From contig CATLLJ010000006.1 of the NCBI GenBank assembly GCA_950022495.1, positions 1-64,000 on the forward strand: a DNA stretch of 64,000 nt. The letters run 5' to 3'. The position numbers and the translations under genes are program-made. Below, piece after piece: positions 33,691 through 43,066 of this stretch; the first letter of the stretch is position 1, and the number at the start of each line of letters is the position of its first letter. The notes under the pieces are model-generated. The model did not search any database. It saw only the letters and a program-made list of their open reading frames with translations, and was not told the origin of the DNA. This DNA comes from an uncultured bacterium (GTDB lineage: Bacteria; Cyanobacteriota; Vampirovibrionia; Gastranaerophilales; Gastranaerophilaceae).

Positions 33691-35649
33691 TTATTCTGGT
33701 TCTTTTAATATTTTTTCGTACTTATCAAGATTATCAAGAATTTCTTGAACATTTTCATCGTTATTTGACGGAATATCTTCATCTCGAAGATTTAAATCAT
33801 GAGCCTTTTTAACTGTATTCATATCAGATTTTGCCTGAACTGCAATTTTCAAAATTTCAGGTAAATTAATTGCTGTTGGATTTTCACTTGCCAGATTTTT
33901 GTAATAAGTATCCTCATAATCATTGTTTAATCGGAGTTTCCAGTTTGTATTGTTTTCTTCGCCACCCTTGTTATAGGTTTTATCAATTCCAAAAAAGTCG
34001 GCAAATGAAATCTGTATTTTCTTACAGGTTAAAAATAATTCCGCAAATTTTGCTTTCACACGTTCAGAATCATTTTCCGCAATATTTTTACAGAACACAT
34101 CGCGATACTGTGCACGTTTTGGATTTGAATTCAAAAATCCTGCAAGATAGAAAATATTCCAGGCATCTCCACTTCTAACCCAATCCTTTTTAATCATTTT
34201 AAGAGCAGGGTCAGAATCATGTGAACCAACCAACCCCCAGTCATGTTCATCCTGGCTTTCTTCTGCCCTCATCCATTCAAGCTGAGTTATACCCGGTAAA
34301 TTGTTCTTAACTAGATATACATCATTAAACGCAAGAGTTGGAGCACATAAATCTTCCCAAACTGGATAATTTTTATCAATGCCATGTTCTTCTAATGTCG
34401 GAATAATAATTTTATTCAAAATCTGTTTAAAATTACCATAAGAGTCAACTTCCGGCATATTTGAAATATTATTACCTTTAAATTTTTCTAAATTAACTTT
34501 TTCATTCACAATCTCTACTGAATTTTTGTCATAAATATATGGATCAATTAATCCTAATGCATGGTCAATACGTACATTATCAAAATCATTCAAACAAGCT
34601 TCCAATTTTTGTTTTAAATATTTTCCAGCAGGTCCTAAATCATTTTCGCCTACAAATAATTTATTAGGATCAAGTACCGGAATATCCCACAATTGAGGCC
34701 CATATTTACCGCCATTTGGACAACCCATTCGATAATCCTTTAAAAACAAGTCCTGATTTGCCCATTCATCAGAAGCTGAAAATCCAACAAGTAAATCACT
34801 TATATATTTAAAATTAAGATTTTTTCTTAATTCAGTATTTTCTTTCACCTGTTTGTCTACAAGAAATTGTCCAAGAAGATAGGTTTCAAAATCATCTTTA
34901 GAACGGTTCACAATTTTCTTATATCGTTCAATCGCAATCGGATCTTTATCTCTAAGCCTAGAGATTAAATTTCTATCCAAATCATCCCATTTTGCAAACT
35001 TCTTAGTGCCATACATTTTTGATAAAATATCAAATAATGCTTCTGTTTTAAGAATATTACCTTTTTCTTTTTTGAAATTTACAAATTCATTATTCAGAGC
35101 AACAGCATCCGCATCACCGTCTTTTACTTTTTGTTTCAAATTATTATTTGCAATTTTTATACAGTACTTATAGTTTGCAAAAGCATCAGCAAAAGTTGAG
35201 TATGAGTAATTTTTGCCATTTGAATGCGGTTTTTGAGATGCAAATTTCAAATCGTCTTCAGATAAAATATTTGCGTATTCATCTGTTGTTAATTTTTGCA
35301 AATCCAAAAATAAATAGTTTTTTGTTTCAATAGTAGATTTATATGGTGAAATACTTTGTGCATCACGAATAACTCCGACCGGTCCTAACTGGTTTGAATT
35401 AAATCCGTGTAAAATTTCAAACGGCAACAATTTAGCTGCAGCATTTCCATAAGGAGAACCTACGCCGATATCATTTTCGGTTTCAGGAAAACAAGTACCA
35501 TGTAAAATCATTGAAACTTCTTCTGTTCCAAGATAATCAAAGGCAGGCTGAAGAGCATTATTTCTGTAATCATGTTGTTCTCTTTCTGTTAATCTGCGTT
35601 GAAATGGCAAATTTACAGTATTGTTAATCCCTATACCTGCTACTTTCAT
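33691..35649 (-). CDS. malQ: 4-alpha-glucanotransferase, GH77
   Basis: Disproportionates maltodextrins and helps turn glycogen chains into glucose and longer glucans. 652 residues. GH77 motifs: FDNVRIDHALG with the nucleophile Asp (about residue 360), VWEDLCAP with the acid/base Glu (about 432) and GSHDSDPALK (about 478). A helical insertion lies about residues 130-270. The N-terminus MKVAGIGINNTVNLPFQRRL is an added peptide in the style of the lineage tag (F-Q-R), before the catalytic domain. No ATG is better placed. It faces the DegT-like gene with one base between stops. Confidence 0.9.
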   Translation of the reverse strand: MKVAGIGINNTVNLPFQRRLTEREQHDYRNNALQPAFDYLGTEEVSMILHGTCFPETENDIGVGSPYGNAAAKLLPFEILHGFNSNQLGPVGVIRDAQSISPYKSTIETKNYLFLDLQKLTTDEYANILSEDDLKFASQKPHSNGKNYSYSTFADAFANYKYCIKIANNNLKQKVKDGDADAVALNNEFVNFKKEKGNILKTEALFDILSKMYGTKKFAKWDDLDRNLISRLRDKDPIAIERYKKIVNRSKDDFETYLLGQFLVDKQVKENTELRKNLNFKYISDLLVGFSASDEWANQDLFLKDYRMGCPNGGKYGPQLWDIPVLDPNKLFVGENDLGPAGKYLKQKLEACLNDFDNVRIDHALGLIDPYIYDKNSVEIVNEKVNLEKFKGNNISNMPEVDSYGNFKQILNKIIIPTLEEHGIDKNYPVWEDLCAPTLAFNDVYLVKNNLPGITQLEWMRAEESQDEHDWGLVGSHDSDPALKMIKKDWVRSGDAWNIFYLAGFLNSNPKRAQYRDVFCKNIAENDSERVKAKFAELFLTCKKIQISFADFFGIDKTYNKGGEENNTNWKLRLNNDYEDTYYKNLASENPTAINLPEILKIAVQAKSDMNTVKKAHDLNLRDEDIPSNNDENVQEILDNLDKYEKILKEPE

Positions 35650-35822
35650 ATTTCCATAAATCCTTTATTGATATCGAAAACGATGATATGTTTTATTATA
35701 AAACAAAACATAAAAATTTTTGTTACATTTTATTAAAAATAGAAATAATTTTGGCAATTCTGAAATATCAACAACGTTTCCTCTGGTACAGGTAAGTGTA
35801 ACAATTAGAAAGCAGGTATTAT

Positions 35823-36146
35823 ATGAAAACAACATCAGCTCTTAGAGCAATCGGATTTCCGGAAATAGCAGCCCGAACAGGTAAAGTATTGACAAGTATC
35901 CCTATGAAAGATAAATCAACTGTTAAAATTTTATCAGATGCCCATTCGTTTGATGTTTATCAGGTCAAAAATGGTAAGATAATAAGTGCATGCGGCATGA
36001 GGGGTTCCGAAGACTCTACAGACATTGGTAACTTTGCAAGTGGAATGCTTGAAACAATACAGAAAAATGCAGCTGATGGTATTGATGTATTTCAAGAATG
36101 GATGAAATCTTTAGCTAAGCTGGCATCAAAACAAGATTTACAATAA
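35823..36146 (+). CDS. Small protein of unknown function
   Basis: 107 residues, soluble. Central beta-like stretch STVKILSDAHSFDVYQVKNGKIISACG and a C-terminal amphipathic helix (VFQEWMKSLAKLASK). AGCAGG precedes the ATG and a clean terminator follows, so it is a stand-alone transcription unit. Family not recognised. Confidence 0.55.
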   Translation: MKTTSALRAIGFPEIAARTGKVLTSIPMKDKSTVKILSDAHSFDVYQVKNGKIISACGMRGSEDSTDIGNFASGMLETIQKNAADGIDVFQEWMKSLAKLASKQDLQ

Positions 36147-36149
36147 AAT

Positions 36150-36174
36150 GCAGGCAAAAGCCTGCTTTTCTTTT
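36150..36174 (+). terminator. Rho-independent terminator
   Basis: GCAGGC-AAAA-GCCTGC followed by TTTTCTTTT, four bases after the stop codon of the 107-residue gene. Confidence 0.9.
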
Positions 36175-36254
36175 ATTAAGATATTGCATGTTATATATTT
36201 TTCAACTAAAATAATATTATTAGTGTTTAGGGAATTGAGGATTTAGGAGTTAAT

Positions 36255-37940
36255 ATGAAATACGAAAATGTGTTTACTCTTTTAGAAGAAATTACTTTGC
36301 AAAATGGGGAAAAAGTTTCTTTAGGTATGAAGTCAAAGTGGGGATGGGACGAATTCACATATAAAGGCTTAGGACTTTTATCAAGAAGACTTGCATCATA
36401 TATAATAAATGATTTACAAGTACCAAAAGGAGAAAGACTTGCAATTTTATCCGAATCAAAACCTGAATACGGAGCCTGTGTATTTGGTTCTGTACTTGCA
36501 GGTTTAACAACAGTTCCACTGGATAATAAATTAACAATATATGAACTTGATTCAATATTATCAAGCTGTGAACCTACAATTATGCTTGTATCAAGTGCTA
36601 ATATTGAAAAAGCTAAAGAATTAAAAAATAGAATTTCGTCAATAAAACATATTATCCTTATGGATCCATGTGTTCACGAATCTATTGAAATCCCTAGTTT
36701 ATACTCAATCCCTGAAAACTACAATGCAAAATGGAGACGCCAGCCGCTTAGTGCAACGGCATTTACAATTTATACATCCGGCACAACCGGAGCACCTAAA
36801 GGTGTTGAAATTTCATTCAAAAATATGCTTGCTCAAATGCACGATTTAAGAATAGCATTAGAACAAATTTTACCTGAAAAAGTTGAAATGAGACATCTAT
36901 CTATTCTTCCGATGAATCATTTATTTGAATTGACTGTAGGATTTTTTATATTTTTACATTACGGGCATTCAATCTACTATCCACAAAGTCTTAAACCAAA
37001 AGATATTATGGATGTAATGAACGAAAAGAAAATCAAATTTATGATTACAGTCCCTGCGTTTTTAAAATTATTGAAAACTTCTATTGAATCAGAAGTTAAT
37101 AAAAAACCTCCAATAGTTAAAGCTATATTTAATTTTAATCTTAAACTTGCAAAATACCTTCCAATAAACATGCGTAGAGCTATGTTTAAACAAATTCATG
37201 CAAAATTTGGCGGAGAATTTTTCGGCTGTATCTCAGGAGGAGCACCATTAGATCCAAAAGTTGGAGAATTTTTCCAGAGTATAGGTATAAAAGTTTATCA
37301 AGGCTATGGAATATCAGAAGCAAGTCCTGTTGTTGCAGTTAATAGAGGCAAATATCAGGATCTTAAATCAGTAGGACAAGCCTTAAATTCAATTGAAACT
37401 AAGATAGACCCTGAAACCGGAGAATTATTATTAAGAGGTCCGTCAATCATGAAGGGTTACTATAAGCAAGAGGCCTTAACCAGAGAAACAATAACTGAAG
37501 ACGGCTGGCTTCATACAGGTGATATTGCAAGAATTGACAGCAAAACAAAACTTATTTATATCACCGGCAGAATTAAAAACATGATTGTTCTATCAGGCGG
37601 TAAAAAAGTATTCCCTGAAGAAATTGAAACAGTTTTAGAACAAAGCCCTAATTTTGAAGAGGTGTGTGTTTCAGGAATGGCAAGAACATTCGGCGAAAAA
37701 GACGGCTGTGAAGAAATTGTTGCAATAGTTGTCCCAACAGCAAATTACGCTTCAAATTTCACAGACAAAGATAATCTTGAGACTGCAATTAAGAATGAAA
37801 TTAAATATCTTTCATCTCAACTTGCACCTTACAAACGCCCTATAAAAATTATTGTTCGTACAGAAAATCTGCCTAGAACAACAACCAGAAAATTAAAACG
37901 CGGCGAAATAAAAAAATTACTTTGTGAAAGTGCCAAATAA
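36255..37940 (+). CDS. AMP-forming acyl-CoA/acid ligase (long-chain fatty acid CoA ligase type)
   Basis: 561 residues. ANL superfamily motifs: TIYTSGTTGAPKGVE (about residues 174-188), GYGISEASPVV (about 353), GWLHTGDIARID (about 418), and the C-terminal hinge ITGRIKNMIVLSGGKKVFPEEIE with catalytic Lys in PRTTTRKLKRGEI (about 550). Activates a carboxylic acid, probably a fatty acid, to acyl-AMP and then acyl-CoA. No membrane segment; AGGAG ribosome site. No lipid gene adjacent, so the substrate is inferred from family likeness only. Confidence 0.85.
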   Translation: MKYENVFTLLEEITLQNGEKVSLGMKSKWGWDEFTYKGLGLLSRRLASYIINDLQVPKGERLAILSESKPEYGACVFGSVLAGLTTVPLDNKLTIYELDSILSSCEPTIMLVSSANIEKAKELKNRISSIKHIILMDPCVHESIEIPSLYSIPENYNAKWRRQPLSATAFTIYTSGTTGAPKGVEISFKNMLAQMHDLRIALEQILPEKVEMRHLSILPMNHLFELTVGFFIFLHYGHSIYYPQSLKPKDIMDVMNEKKIKFMITVPAFLKLLKTSIESEVNKKPPIVKAIFNFNLKLAKYLPINMRRAMFKQIHAKFGGEFFGCISGGAPLDPKVGEFFQSIGIKVYQGYGISEASPVVAVNRGKYQDLKSVGQALNSIETKIDPETGELLLRGPSIMKGYYKQEALTRETITEDGWLHTGDIARIDSKTKLIYITGRIKNMIVLSGGKKVFPEEIETVLEQSPNFEEVCVSGMARTFGEKDGCEEIVAIVVPTANYASNFTDKDNLETAIKNEIKYLSSQLAPYKRPIKIIVRTENLPRTTTRKLKRGEIKKLLCESAK

Positions 37941-38003
37941 ATCTTTTTGATATAAAATAAAAATATAAAACAAGAGTAAATATATTATTTATATTTACCC
38001 TCT

Positions 38004-38080
38004 CGGGATGTAGCGCAGCTTGGTAGCGCACTTCGTTCGGGACGAAGGGGCCGCAGGTTCAAATCCTGTCATCCCGACCA
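38004..38080 (+). tRNA. tRNA-Pro (anticodon CGG), CCA encoded
   Basis: Acceptor arms CGGGATG/CATCCCG, D arm GCGCAGCTTGGTAGCGC, anticodon stem CTTCG/CGAAG around the loop TTCGGGA (anticodon CGG, reading CCG), variable region, T arm CAGGTTCAAATCCTG, discriminator A and genomic CCA. All stems are fully paired. No copy of its 3' end elsewhere in the window, so no integrated element is bounded by it here. Confidence 0.96.
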
Positions 38081-38083
38081 TTT

Positions 38084-38108
38084 AAAAGACTCGTTAAGAG
38101 TCTTTTTT
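38084..38108 (+). terminator. Terminator after tRNA-Pro
   Basis: AAAAGACTC-GTTAA-GAGTCTTTTTT hairpin with a T run, beginning four bases after CCA. Downstream to 38211 the sequence holds no ORF and only short imperfect hairpins. Confidence 0.88.
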
Positions 38109-38211
38109 GTTTCTTATTAGGGCTGCCCAACCTACGGATGCCAGGATTACATCCTGAGCACGCACGTGGTTTTTTACGCTTTCGCTAAGAAGCTACTGAT
38201 GTGATACCTGT

Positions 38212-40350
38212 TTAATGAACCCCTAAATCTGACCACATATCAGCCAAAACCTGCAATTCACGTCTAACCATTCCATCGCCGAGAATCTGGTCAATTGCAT
38301 CTCTATTAACATTAGTTAATTTATAAGAGAACTGTGCACTTCCGTCACCGCCGGCTTTATGTGACAATTCATGTAATGCAGTTTCTAATACATCGCTGAA
38401 TGACGCTCTGTCAAGATAGCCTTTATCAATCCAGAATCCTTTTGATGTAAACTTATCAAGTATTGCTTCAGCAAGAGTGTCTGTGTATAAATGAGATTCG
38501 CCTGCCGCAGTTTTATCGAAAATATAAATTTTAGTATCTAATTCTTCAGTTGAAAAATGACCTTTTTTAACAAGATTTTGTAATTTACTTAAAGCTTCTT
38601 TCAAGATTACAATTTTCTTTGATTGGACTTCTGTCGGAGCTATAGGATTGTGTGCTCTTACTCCGCCCATTAATTGTCCAATAGTCTGCATTCCGAGACT
38701 AGAAAATCCCTCTTTACAAATTACATACCCTTTATCTCTCAGCTCATCAACTAAAGCTTGAGATGATCTAGAATAAGCAACATACTTAGATGGGAAATCA
38801 ATATGTACCGGTTTTGTAGATATCATATATCTTAATTGTGTAATAAAGGATTCTACAAATTCATCCTGAGGTTTCATTTCAGAATAATTTACTTTTTCCC
38901 AATATGGTTCAAATGCCTTTAATAACTTCACACAATCTTCTTTTGGCATTCTATCCTGTGCGGCTAACCAATTGGCAATCTTTCCAAGCTGGCTTCTATT
39001 TAGAGAAGTTCTATCTCTGGATGGATCTAAAACTGAAACAGGTAATTTTTCTTTTAAAAAGATAACAGTATTCTTCAAACCATCGTAATCATTATCAAAT
39101 TCAAAACGCTGACCGGCAATATATATGCCGCCTTTTTCATTAGCAGATAGCATTTTTATACCAACAAGTTCGTTTTCAAAATCAGGTTTGATAAAATGAG
39201 GGTTACCTGAATGATAGAATCTATTAATACTTGCCTTAAATGAATCCAATAAACCTTTATCCCTTGTTTCAAATTCAATAAAGTTACCGTCAAATTTATT
39301 TACTTTATCAAGAGAATACATTAAAACTCTGCTGTCAGATAATTCACTATTACCTAATGAATAAGTCAACTGCCAATTATCAGAAGCATATCTGACATTT
39401 TGAGCACCGCCGTCTTTTAATAATTTCAAAGCAGCCATTTTCAACCCTTCGCCATAGTTACCTGCGGCTCTTACGTCATCTCTTTTGGTAGATTCACCAA
39501 TATACAACGCTTTATCCGCAGTATAGGTGCTCTCGCCTGAAATTCTAACTCTATAGCGGCCGCCTTCAATTGGAGTAAAATCTAATTTTACACCATCAAG
39601 AGTTTGACCGTGTCCATCGTAGAAATTCTGCAAGATATCGCGTGCAATTTTATCATTATTCCATTGTACAGAATCGGCATAACCTTCAGTGATATTAGTT
39701 GCCTGATTTCTAATAGGTGTGAATTCTCTTGATTCAACTTTTCTAACTTGAGTTTCAACAGATTTTGGGATTTCAAATCTAAAACTGCCATCAACACCAA
39801 CTTCCGGAATATTTAAAATGGCATTCATTGCTCTATTATTTGTACCAACATTTTCAGGTAATGGAATTGCGTCGTCAAATTTTACAAAATCACTGCTTGA
39901 AGATGGAGGAACAAGCGTGTCATATTCAATTCGTTTACCATCAATTTTTTGCTTTATTCGAGTCACAAAACTGCTATCAGCATCAGTTGGATTGATATCT
40001 CCATCAAAAATGGTATTTAAACGATTTTTAAAATCCTGAAGTTCTTTTTTTAAAGAGTTATTAAGCTGGGTTAAATCATCATTATATCGTGTCAGTCTTT
40101 TAATCCTGCCGTGTCCTATCAAGGTTCCGCCAATTACAGCAGCAGAAAGAGCAGATGCTGCAGCAATTCCTATTACTTCTTTTTTATTAAAAGTTCTTTC
40201 TTTTTTCTCAGTTTTATTATTTATATCCTCTGTTTTTACAGCAGACTCTTCTGCGTTATCAGTTTTTGAATTTTCGATTTTTTCCTGTTCAGGATTATTA
40301 GATTTAAATGTATACGCATACTTGAAATTGTTTATAGGGGAAATATTCAT
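38212..40350 (-). CDS. GHKL-type ATPase domain fused to HExxH domain, membrane-anchored
   Basis: 712 residues. N-terminal tag-like peptide MNISPINNFKYAYTFKSNN, a charged region, one transmembrane helix at about 59-79, and a coiled coil 84-115. Residues about 230-380 look like a GHKL (Hsp90/histidine kinase/MutL) ATP-binding fold: N-box KIARDILQNFYDG (235-246), GESTKRDDVRAAGNYGEGLK (285-304) as the ATP-lid and G2 box, then strands. Residues 600-712 carry TALHELSHKAGGDG with H660, E661, H664 in zincin order and a preceding FDKTAAGESHLYTD. Both parts look intact. Function unknown; an ATP-gated peptidase is a hypothesis. An AAAGG site lies before the ATG. Downstream neighbour is tRNA-Pro, 131 bases away. 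Confidence 0.65.
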   Translation of the reverse strand: MNISPINNFKYAYTFKSNNPEQEKIENSKTDNAEESAVKTEDINNKTEKKERTFNKKEVIGIAAASALSAAVIGGTLIGHGRIKRLTRYNDDLTQLNNSLKKELQDFKNRLNTIFDGDINPTDADSSFVTRIKQKIDGKRIEYDTLVPPSSSSDFVKFDDAIPLPENVGTNNRAMNAILNIPEVGVDGSFRFEIPKSVETQVRKVESREFTPIRNQATNITEGYADSVQWNNDKIARDILQNFYDGHGQTLDGVKLDFTPIEGGRYRVRISGESTYTADKALYIGESTKRDDVRAAGNYGEGLKMAALKLLKDGGAQNVRYASDNWQLTYSLGNSELSDSRVLMYSLDKVNKFDGNFIEFETRDKGLLDSFKASINRFYHSGNPHFIKPDFENELVGIKMLSANEKGGIYIAGQRFEFDNDYDGLKNTVIFLKEKLPVSVLDPSRDRTSLNRSQLGKIANWLAAQDRMPKEDCVKLLKAFEPYWEKVNYSEMKPQDEFVESFITQLRYMISTKPVHIDFPSKYVAYSRSSQALVDELRDKGYVICKEGFSSLGMQTIGQLMGGVRAHNPIAPTEVQSKKIVILKEALSKLQNLVKKGHFSTEELDTKIYIFDKTAAGESHLYTDTLAEAILDKFTSKGFWIDKGYLDRASFSDVLETALHELSHKAGGDGSAQFSYKLTNVNRDAIDQILGDGMVRRELQVLADMWSDLGVH

Positions 40351-40432
40351 GAATTTAAATACCTTTTATTCTACTTTCAATAATATTAATGCTGCACAAA
40401 CAATTTTTTGCTATCAAACTAGATACAATAAA

Positions 40433-41116
40433 TTATTTTAACTCTCTTTTCCACGTGATAAGAAAATAGATTGAGAGCACAAAATAAGTTGCCCACATTA
40501 AGATTGTTGCAAAACAATTTGAACCATGCAAGTATGCATTAATCCACATTATCGTAGATAAACCATTAACCACAAACCATACATACCATTGCTCAATACA
40601 GCGTTTTACCGTTAAAATCAGACCAATAACAGAAAGTACTGCGGTTAGTGAATCCATAACAGGACTTTGATCATGCAAGGATATTAGAATTAGATAGAAT
40701 GCAAATGAGCATAAGATACTTATAGCCGAGTATAAAATTCTTTCTTTATTTGTAAGCTTTGTTTTAACAATTTCCTGCGAATCTTTTTTCAGATGTTTTT
40801 TCCATTTAAAAATTCCAACAATTTGCATAGGAAAATAATACAAAGCATACAATGCTAAATTCCCAAATAAATTATTTTTTAAGGCAAGATATGCATAACA
40901 CAAAGTTCCGCACAAACCAAATAAATAACAAGAGATTTTACCTTTACCTGCAAGTATAGAATAACTTATACCGCATACGGCTGATACCAGTGCAATTTTA
41001 TTATCTCCGATAATAACAGATAATATGATTATCAGAAGTATTTCCAGCGGAAAAACAACTCTCTCAATCTTTCCCCAGCCTGATAATTCTTTTTTGATAA
41101 ACTCCATTATTTTCAT
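40433..41116 (-). CDS. pnuC: Nicotinamide mononucleotide/riboside transporter PnuC family
   Basis: 227 residues, seven to eight hydrophobic helices, with the family's Trp- and Tyr-rich loops (YYFPMQIVGIFKWKKH, QWYVWFVVNGLSTIMWI). PnuC proteins move the vitamin B3 riboside by facilitated diffusion. No NAD-salvage kinase gene is adjacent, so the precise vitamin (nicotinamide, thiamine or riboflavin type) is uncertain. A second ATG four codons later (MEFIKKE) is an alternative start; no clear ribosome site for either. Confidence 0.82.
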   Translation of the reverse strand: MKIMEFIKKELSGWGKIERVVFPLEILLIIILSVIIGDNKIALVSAVCGISYSILAGKGKISCYLFGLCGTLCYAYLALKNNLFGNLALYALYYFPMQIVGIFKWKKHLKKDSQEIVKTKLTNKERILYSAISILCSFAFYLILISLHDQSPVMDSLTAVLSVIGLILTVKRCIEQWYVWFVVNGLSTIMWINAYLHGSNCFATILMWATYFVLSIYFLITWKRELK

Positions 41117-41223
41117 TACAGTTATTTTAACGTAAAAATAGTTTATTGAAAATATTTTAAAATTTAGTAAAAATATTTTACTTTTGACTTTGTGTGGTGT
41201 CTACTAGTAATAGGAAAGAAAAA

Positions 41224-42234
41224 ATGCAAGTTCAAAAAATCACAGCAGCCGGAATAAATTATACAGGCAAATTACTAAAAAATAAAAGAGTATTGAAGTG
41301 TTTGGAAAAAATATCCGAACACGGAACATCTTTTTCTGCCGGAACATCGCTACTGCTTTCCTTAACTCTCAGACCTATTTCAATATTTTCAACTCCGGAC
41401 ACTGAAAAAGAAAACAAACAATATGCTGCTGCTAATTCTATTTGTTCAGGGCTGATAAAATTTGGTATGGTAGAAGCAGTTGCACTGCCAATTGAATATG
41501 CAGTCAAAAAAATTGACAAAAATCCTGCTAAATTTTTAAACGCAGAAACTCTAAAAAAACACCCGATAAATTCTAAAAGTTATAAACTTATGACACAGGT
41601 ATTAAAACTAAGCACAGGATTTTTGACAGCAGTTCCAAAATCCATGCTGACACTTGCATTAATTCCAGTAATTATGGATAATCTCTTTTTCAGACACAAA
41701 AAGAACACCCATCAAGAAGAAAAAATCTCAGATATCAAACAACAAAACATCAATTTTACAGGAAGAATTTCTGATAAAATTGCAAAAGGGTTAGGAAAAA
41801 TTCTTGATAATAAATCGTTTCAAAATTTTGCAAAAAAATATGAAAATAAAGATAAAGATGTAGCTAAACATATTACAGCAGGAACCGATATTCTCTTAAC
41901 AACATCTTTTGCCTATCAAACAAACAAAAGCAAAAAAATAAAAGAAAACCGTAAAAAAGCACTTATTTACAATAACATTATCGGCACTGCAATAACTCTA
42001 ATCGGCGGTTATGGAATTGATAATCTGGCGAAAAATAAAACAAATAAATTTATTGAGAAATTCAAAAAAATTAATGCAGGAGATGTAAAATTACAAAAAT
42101 ATATTGAGGGCATAAATATCCTGCGTCCTGCACTGATATTTGCAGGAATTTATTACGGAATATTACCAATAATTTCTACTTACACAGCCGAAAAAGTAGA
42201 TAAGTTTATTGAAAAAAGAAGTAAAAACAATTAG
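41224..42234 (+). CDS. Duplicated membrane protein with N-terminal IN[YF]TG tag
   Basis: 336 residues from the ATG at 41224, which follows AATAGGAAAG; a GTG at 41194 is rejected. The protein is two copies of one module. Copy 1 starts AAGINYTGKLLKNK and has HGTSFSAGTSLLLSLTL, a charged loop and further helices; copy 2 starts near residue 175 with INFTGRISDK and has HITAGTDILLTTSF, a Lys-rich loop and matching helices. The INYTG/INFTG element, which in other proteins here is only N-terminal, recurs at the internal module boundary. Four to six hydrophobic segments in all. Family not recognised. Stop overlaps the convergent punA stop. Confidence 0.6.
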   Translation: MQVQKITAAGINYTGKLLKNKRVLKCLEKISEHGTSFSAGTSLLLSLTLRPISIFSTPDTEKENKQYAAANSICSGLIKFGMVEAVALPIEYAVKKIDKNPAKFLNAETLKKHPINSKSYKLMTQVLKLSTGFLTAVPKSMLTLALIPVIMDNLFFRHKKNTHQEEKISDIKQQNINFTGRISDKIAKGLGKILDNKSFQNFAKKYENKDKDVAKHITAGTDILLTTSFAYQTNKSKKIKENRKKALIYNNIIGTAITLIGGYGIDNLAKNKTNKFIEKFKKINAGDVKLQKYIEGINILRPALIFAGIYYGILPIISTYTAEKVDKFIEKRSKNN

Positions 42235-43034
42235 ATATTTTTAACAATTAATAAAACTAATTGTTTAAATTTTTCTTTAACGTTATTTGTTGTTTCAATT
42301 ACTTCTTCATGAGTTAATTTTCTATTGGAAATACCGCTTGCATAATTTGAAAGACAGCTAATACCAACAACTTTCATACCGCAGTAATTTGCAACAATAG
42401 CTTCCGGAACTGTTGACATACCTGCTGCATCTGCACCCATAAATCTTGCCATTCTGATTTCTGCAGGAGTTTCGTAACTTGGTCCTGACGAAGCAAAATA
42501 AACACCATGTTTTAAGTTAATATTTAAAATTCGACCTGCAGCATCAACTATTCTGATTAAATTTTTGTCATAAACTTCTGACATATCAGGGAAACGGGTT
42601 CCAAAGTGCTCATCATTCGGTCCGACAAGAGGATTTGCACCCATAAAATTGATATGATCAGTTATAACCATTAAATCTCCGGGTCTGAAACTTTTATTCA
42701 CTGCACCTGCAGCATTTGTAAGAATAACAGTATTAACCCCCAATTCTTTCATAACCTTAATTGGGTATGTAATTTCCTGCATTGAGTGACCTTCATAGTA
42801 ATGATTTCTGCCCTGCATCATCACAACTTTACGACCTTCAATAGTTGCAAAAACAAGATTACCTTTATGACCTTCAATGGTTGATTTTGCAAAATTAGGA
42901 ATTTTTGAATATGGAATAGCAAATTCCGAATATTCATCTGCAAGTTCGCCCAACCCCGAACCCAAAACAATACCAATTTCAGGTTCAAACCCATCTGTAT
43001 AGGTATTTAAATAGTCAATCGTATCTTTTATCAT
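42231..43034 (-). CDS. punA: Purine nucleoside phosphorylase
   Basis: 267 residues from the ATG at 43034, giving the usual trimeric PNP length; the longer frame would cross a perfect hairpin. Motifs: VLGSGLGELAD, GRNHYYEGH, TNAAGAVNKSF, SGPSYETPAEIRM, GADAAGMSTVPE and GISCLSNYASG. It splits guanosine and inosine (or deoxy forms) to base and ribose-1-phosphate for purine salvage. Transcribed after the RpoZ-like gene, with the palindrome 43067-43096 between them. Confidence 0.93.
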   Translation of the reverse strand: MIKDTIDYLNTYTDGFEPEIGIVLGSGLGELADEYSEFAIPYSKIPNFAKSTIEGHKGNLVFATIEGRKVVMMQGRNHYYEGHSMQEITYPIKVMKELGVNTVILTNAAGAVNKSFRPGDLMVITDHINFMGANPLVGPNDEHFGTRFPDMSEVYDKNLIRIVDAAGRILNINLKHGVYFASSGPSYETPAEIRMARFMGADAAGMSTVPEAIVANYCGMKVVGISCLSNYASGISNRKLTHEEVIETTNNVKEKFKQLVLLIVKNI

Positions 43035-43066
43035 CTCATTAACCCCAATGCATTTAACATATAATA

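Noticed and set aside
38081-38211. Possible integrated element at tRNA-Pro
   Set aside because: No integrase and no direct repeat of the tRNA 3' end was found in the window.
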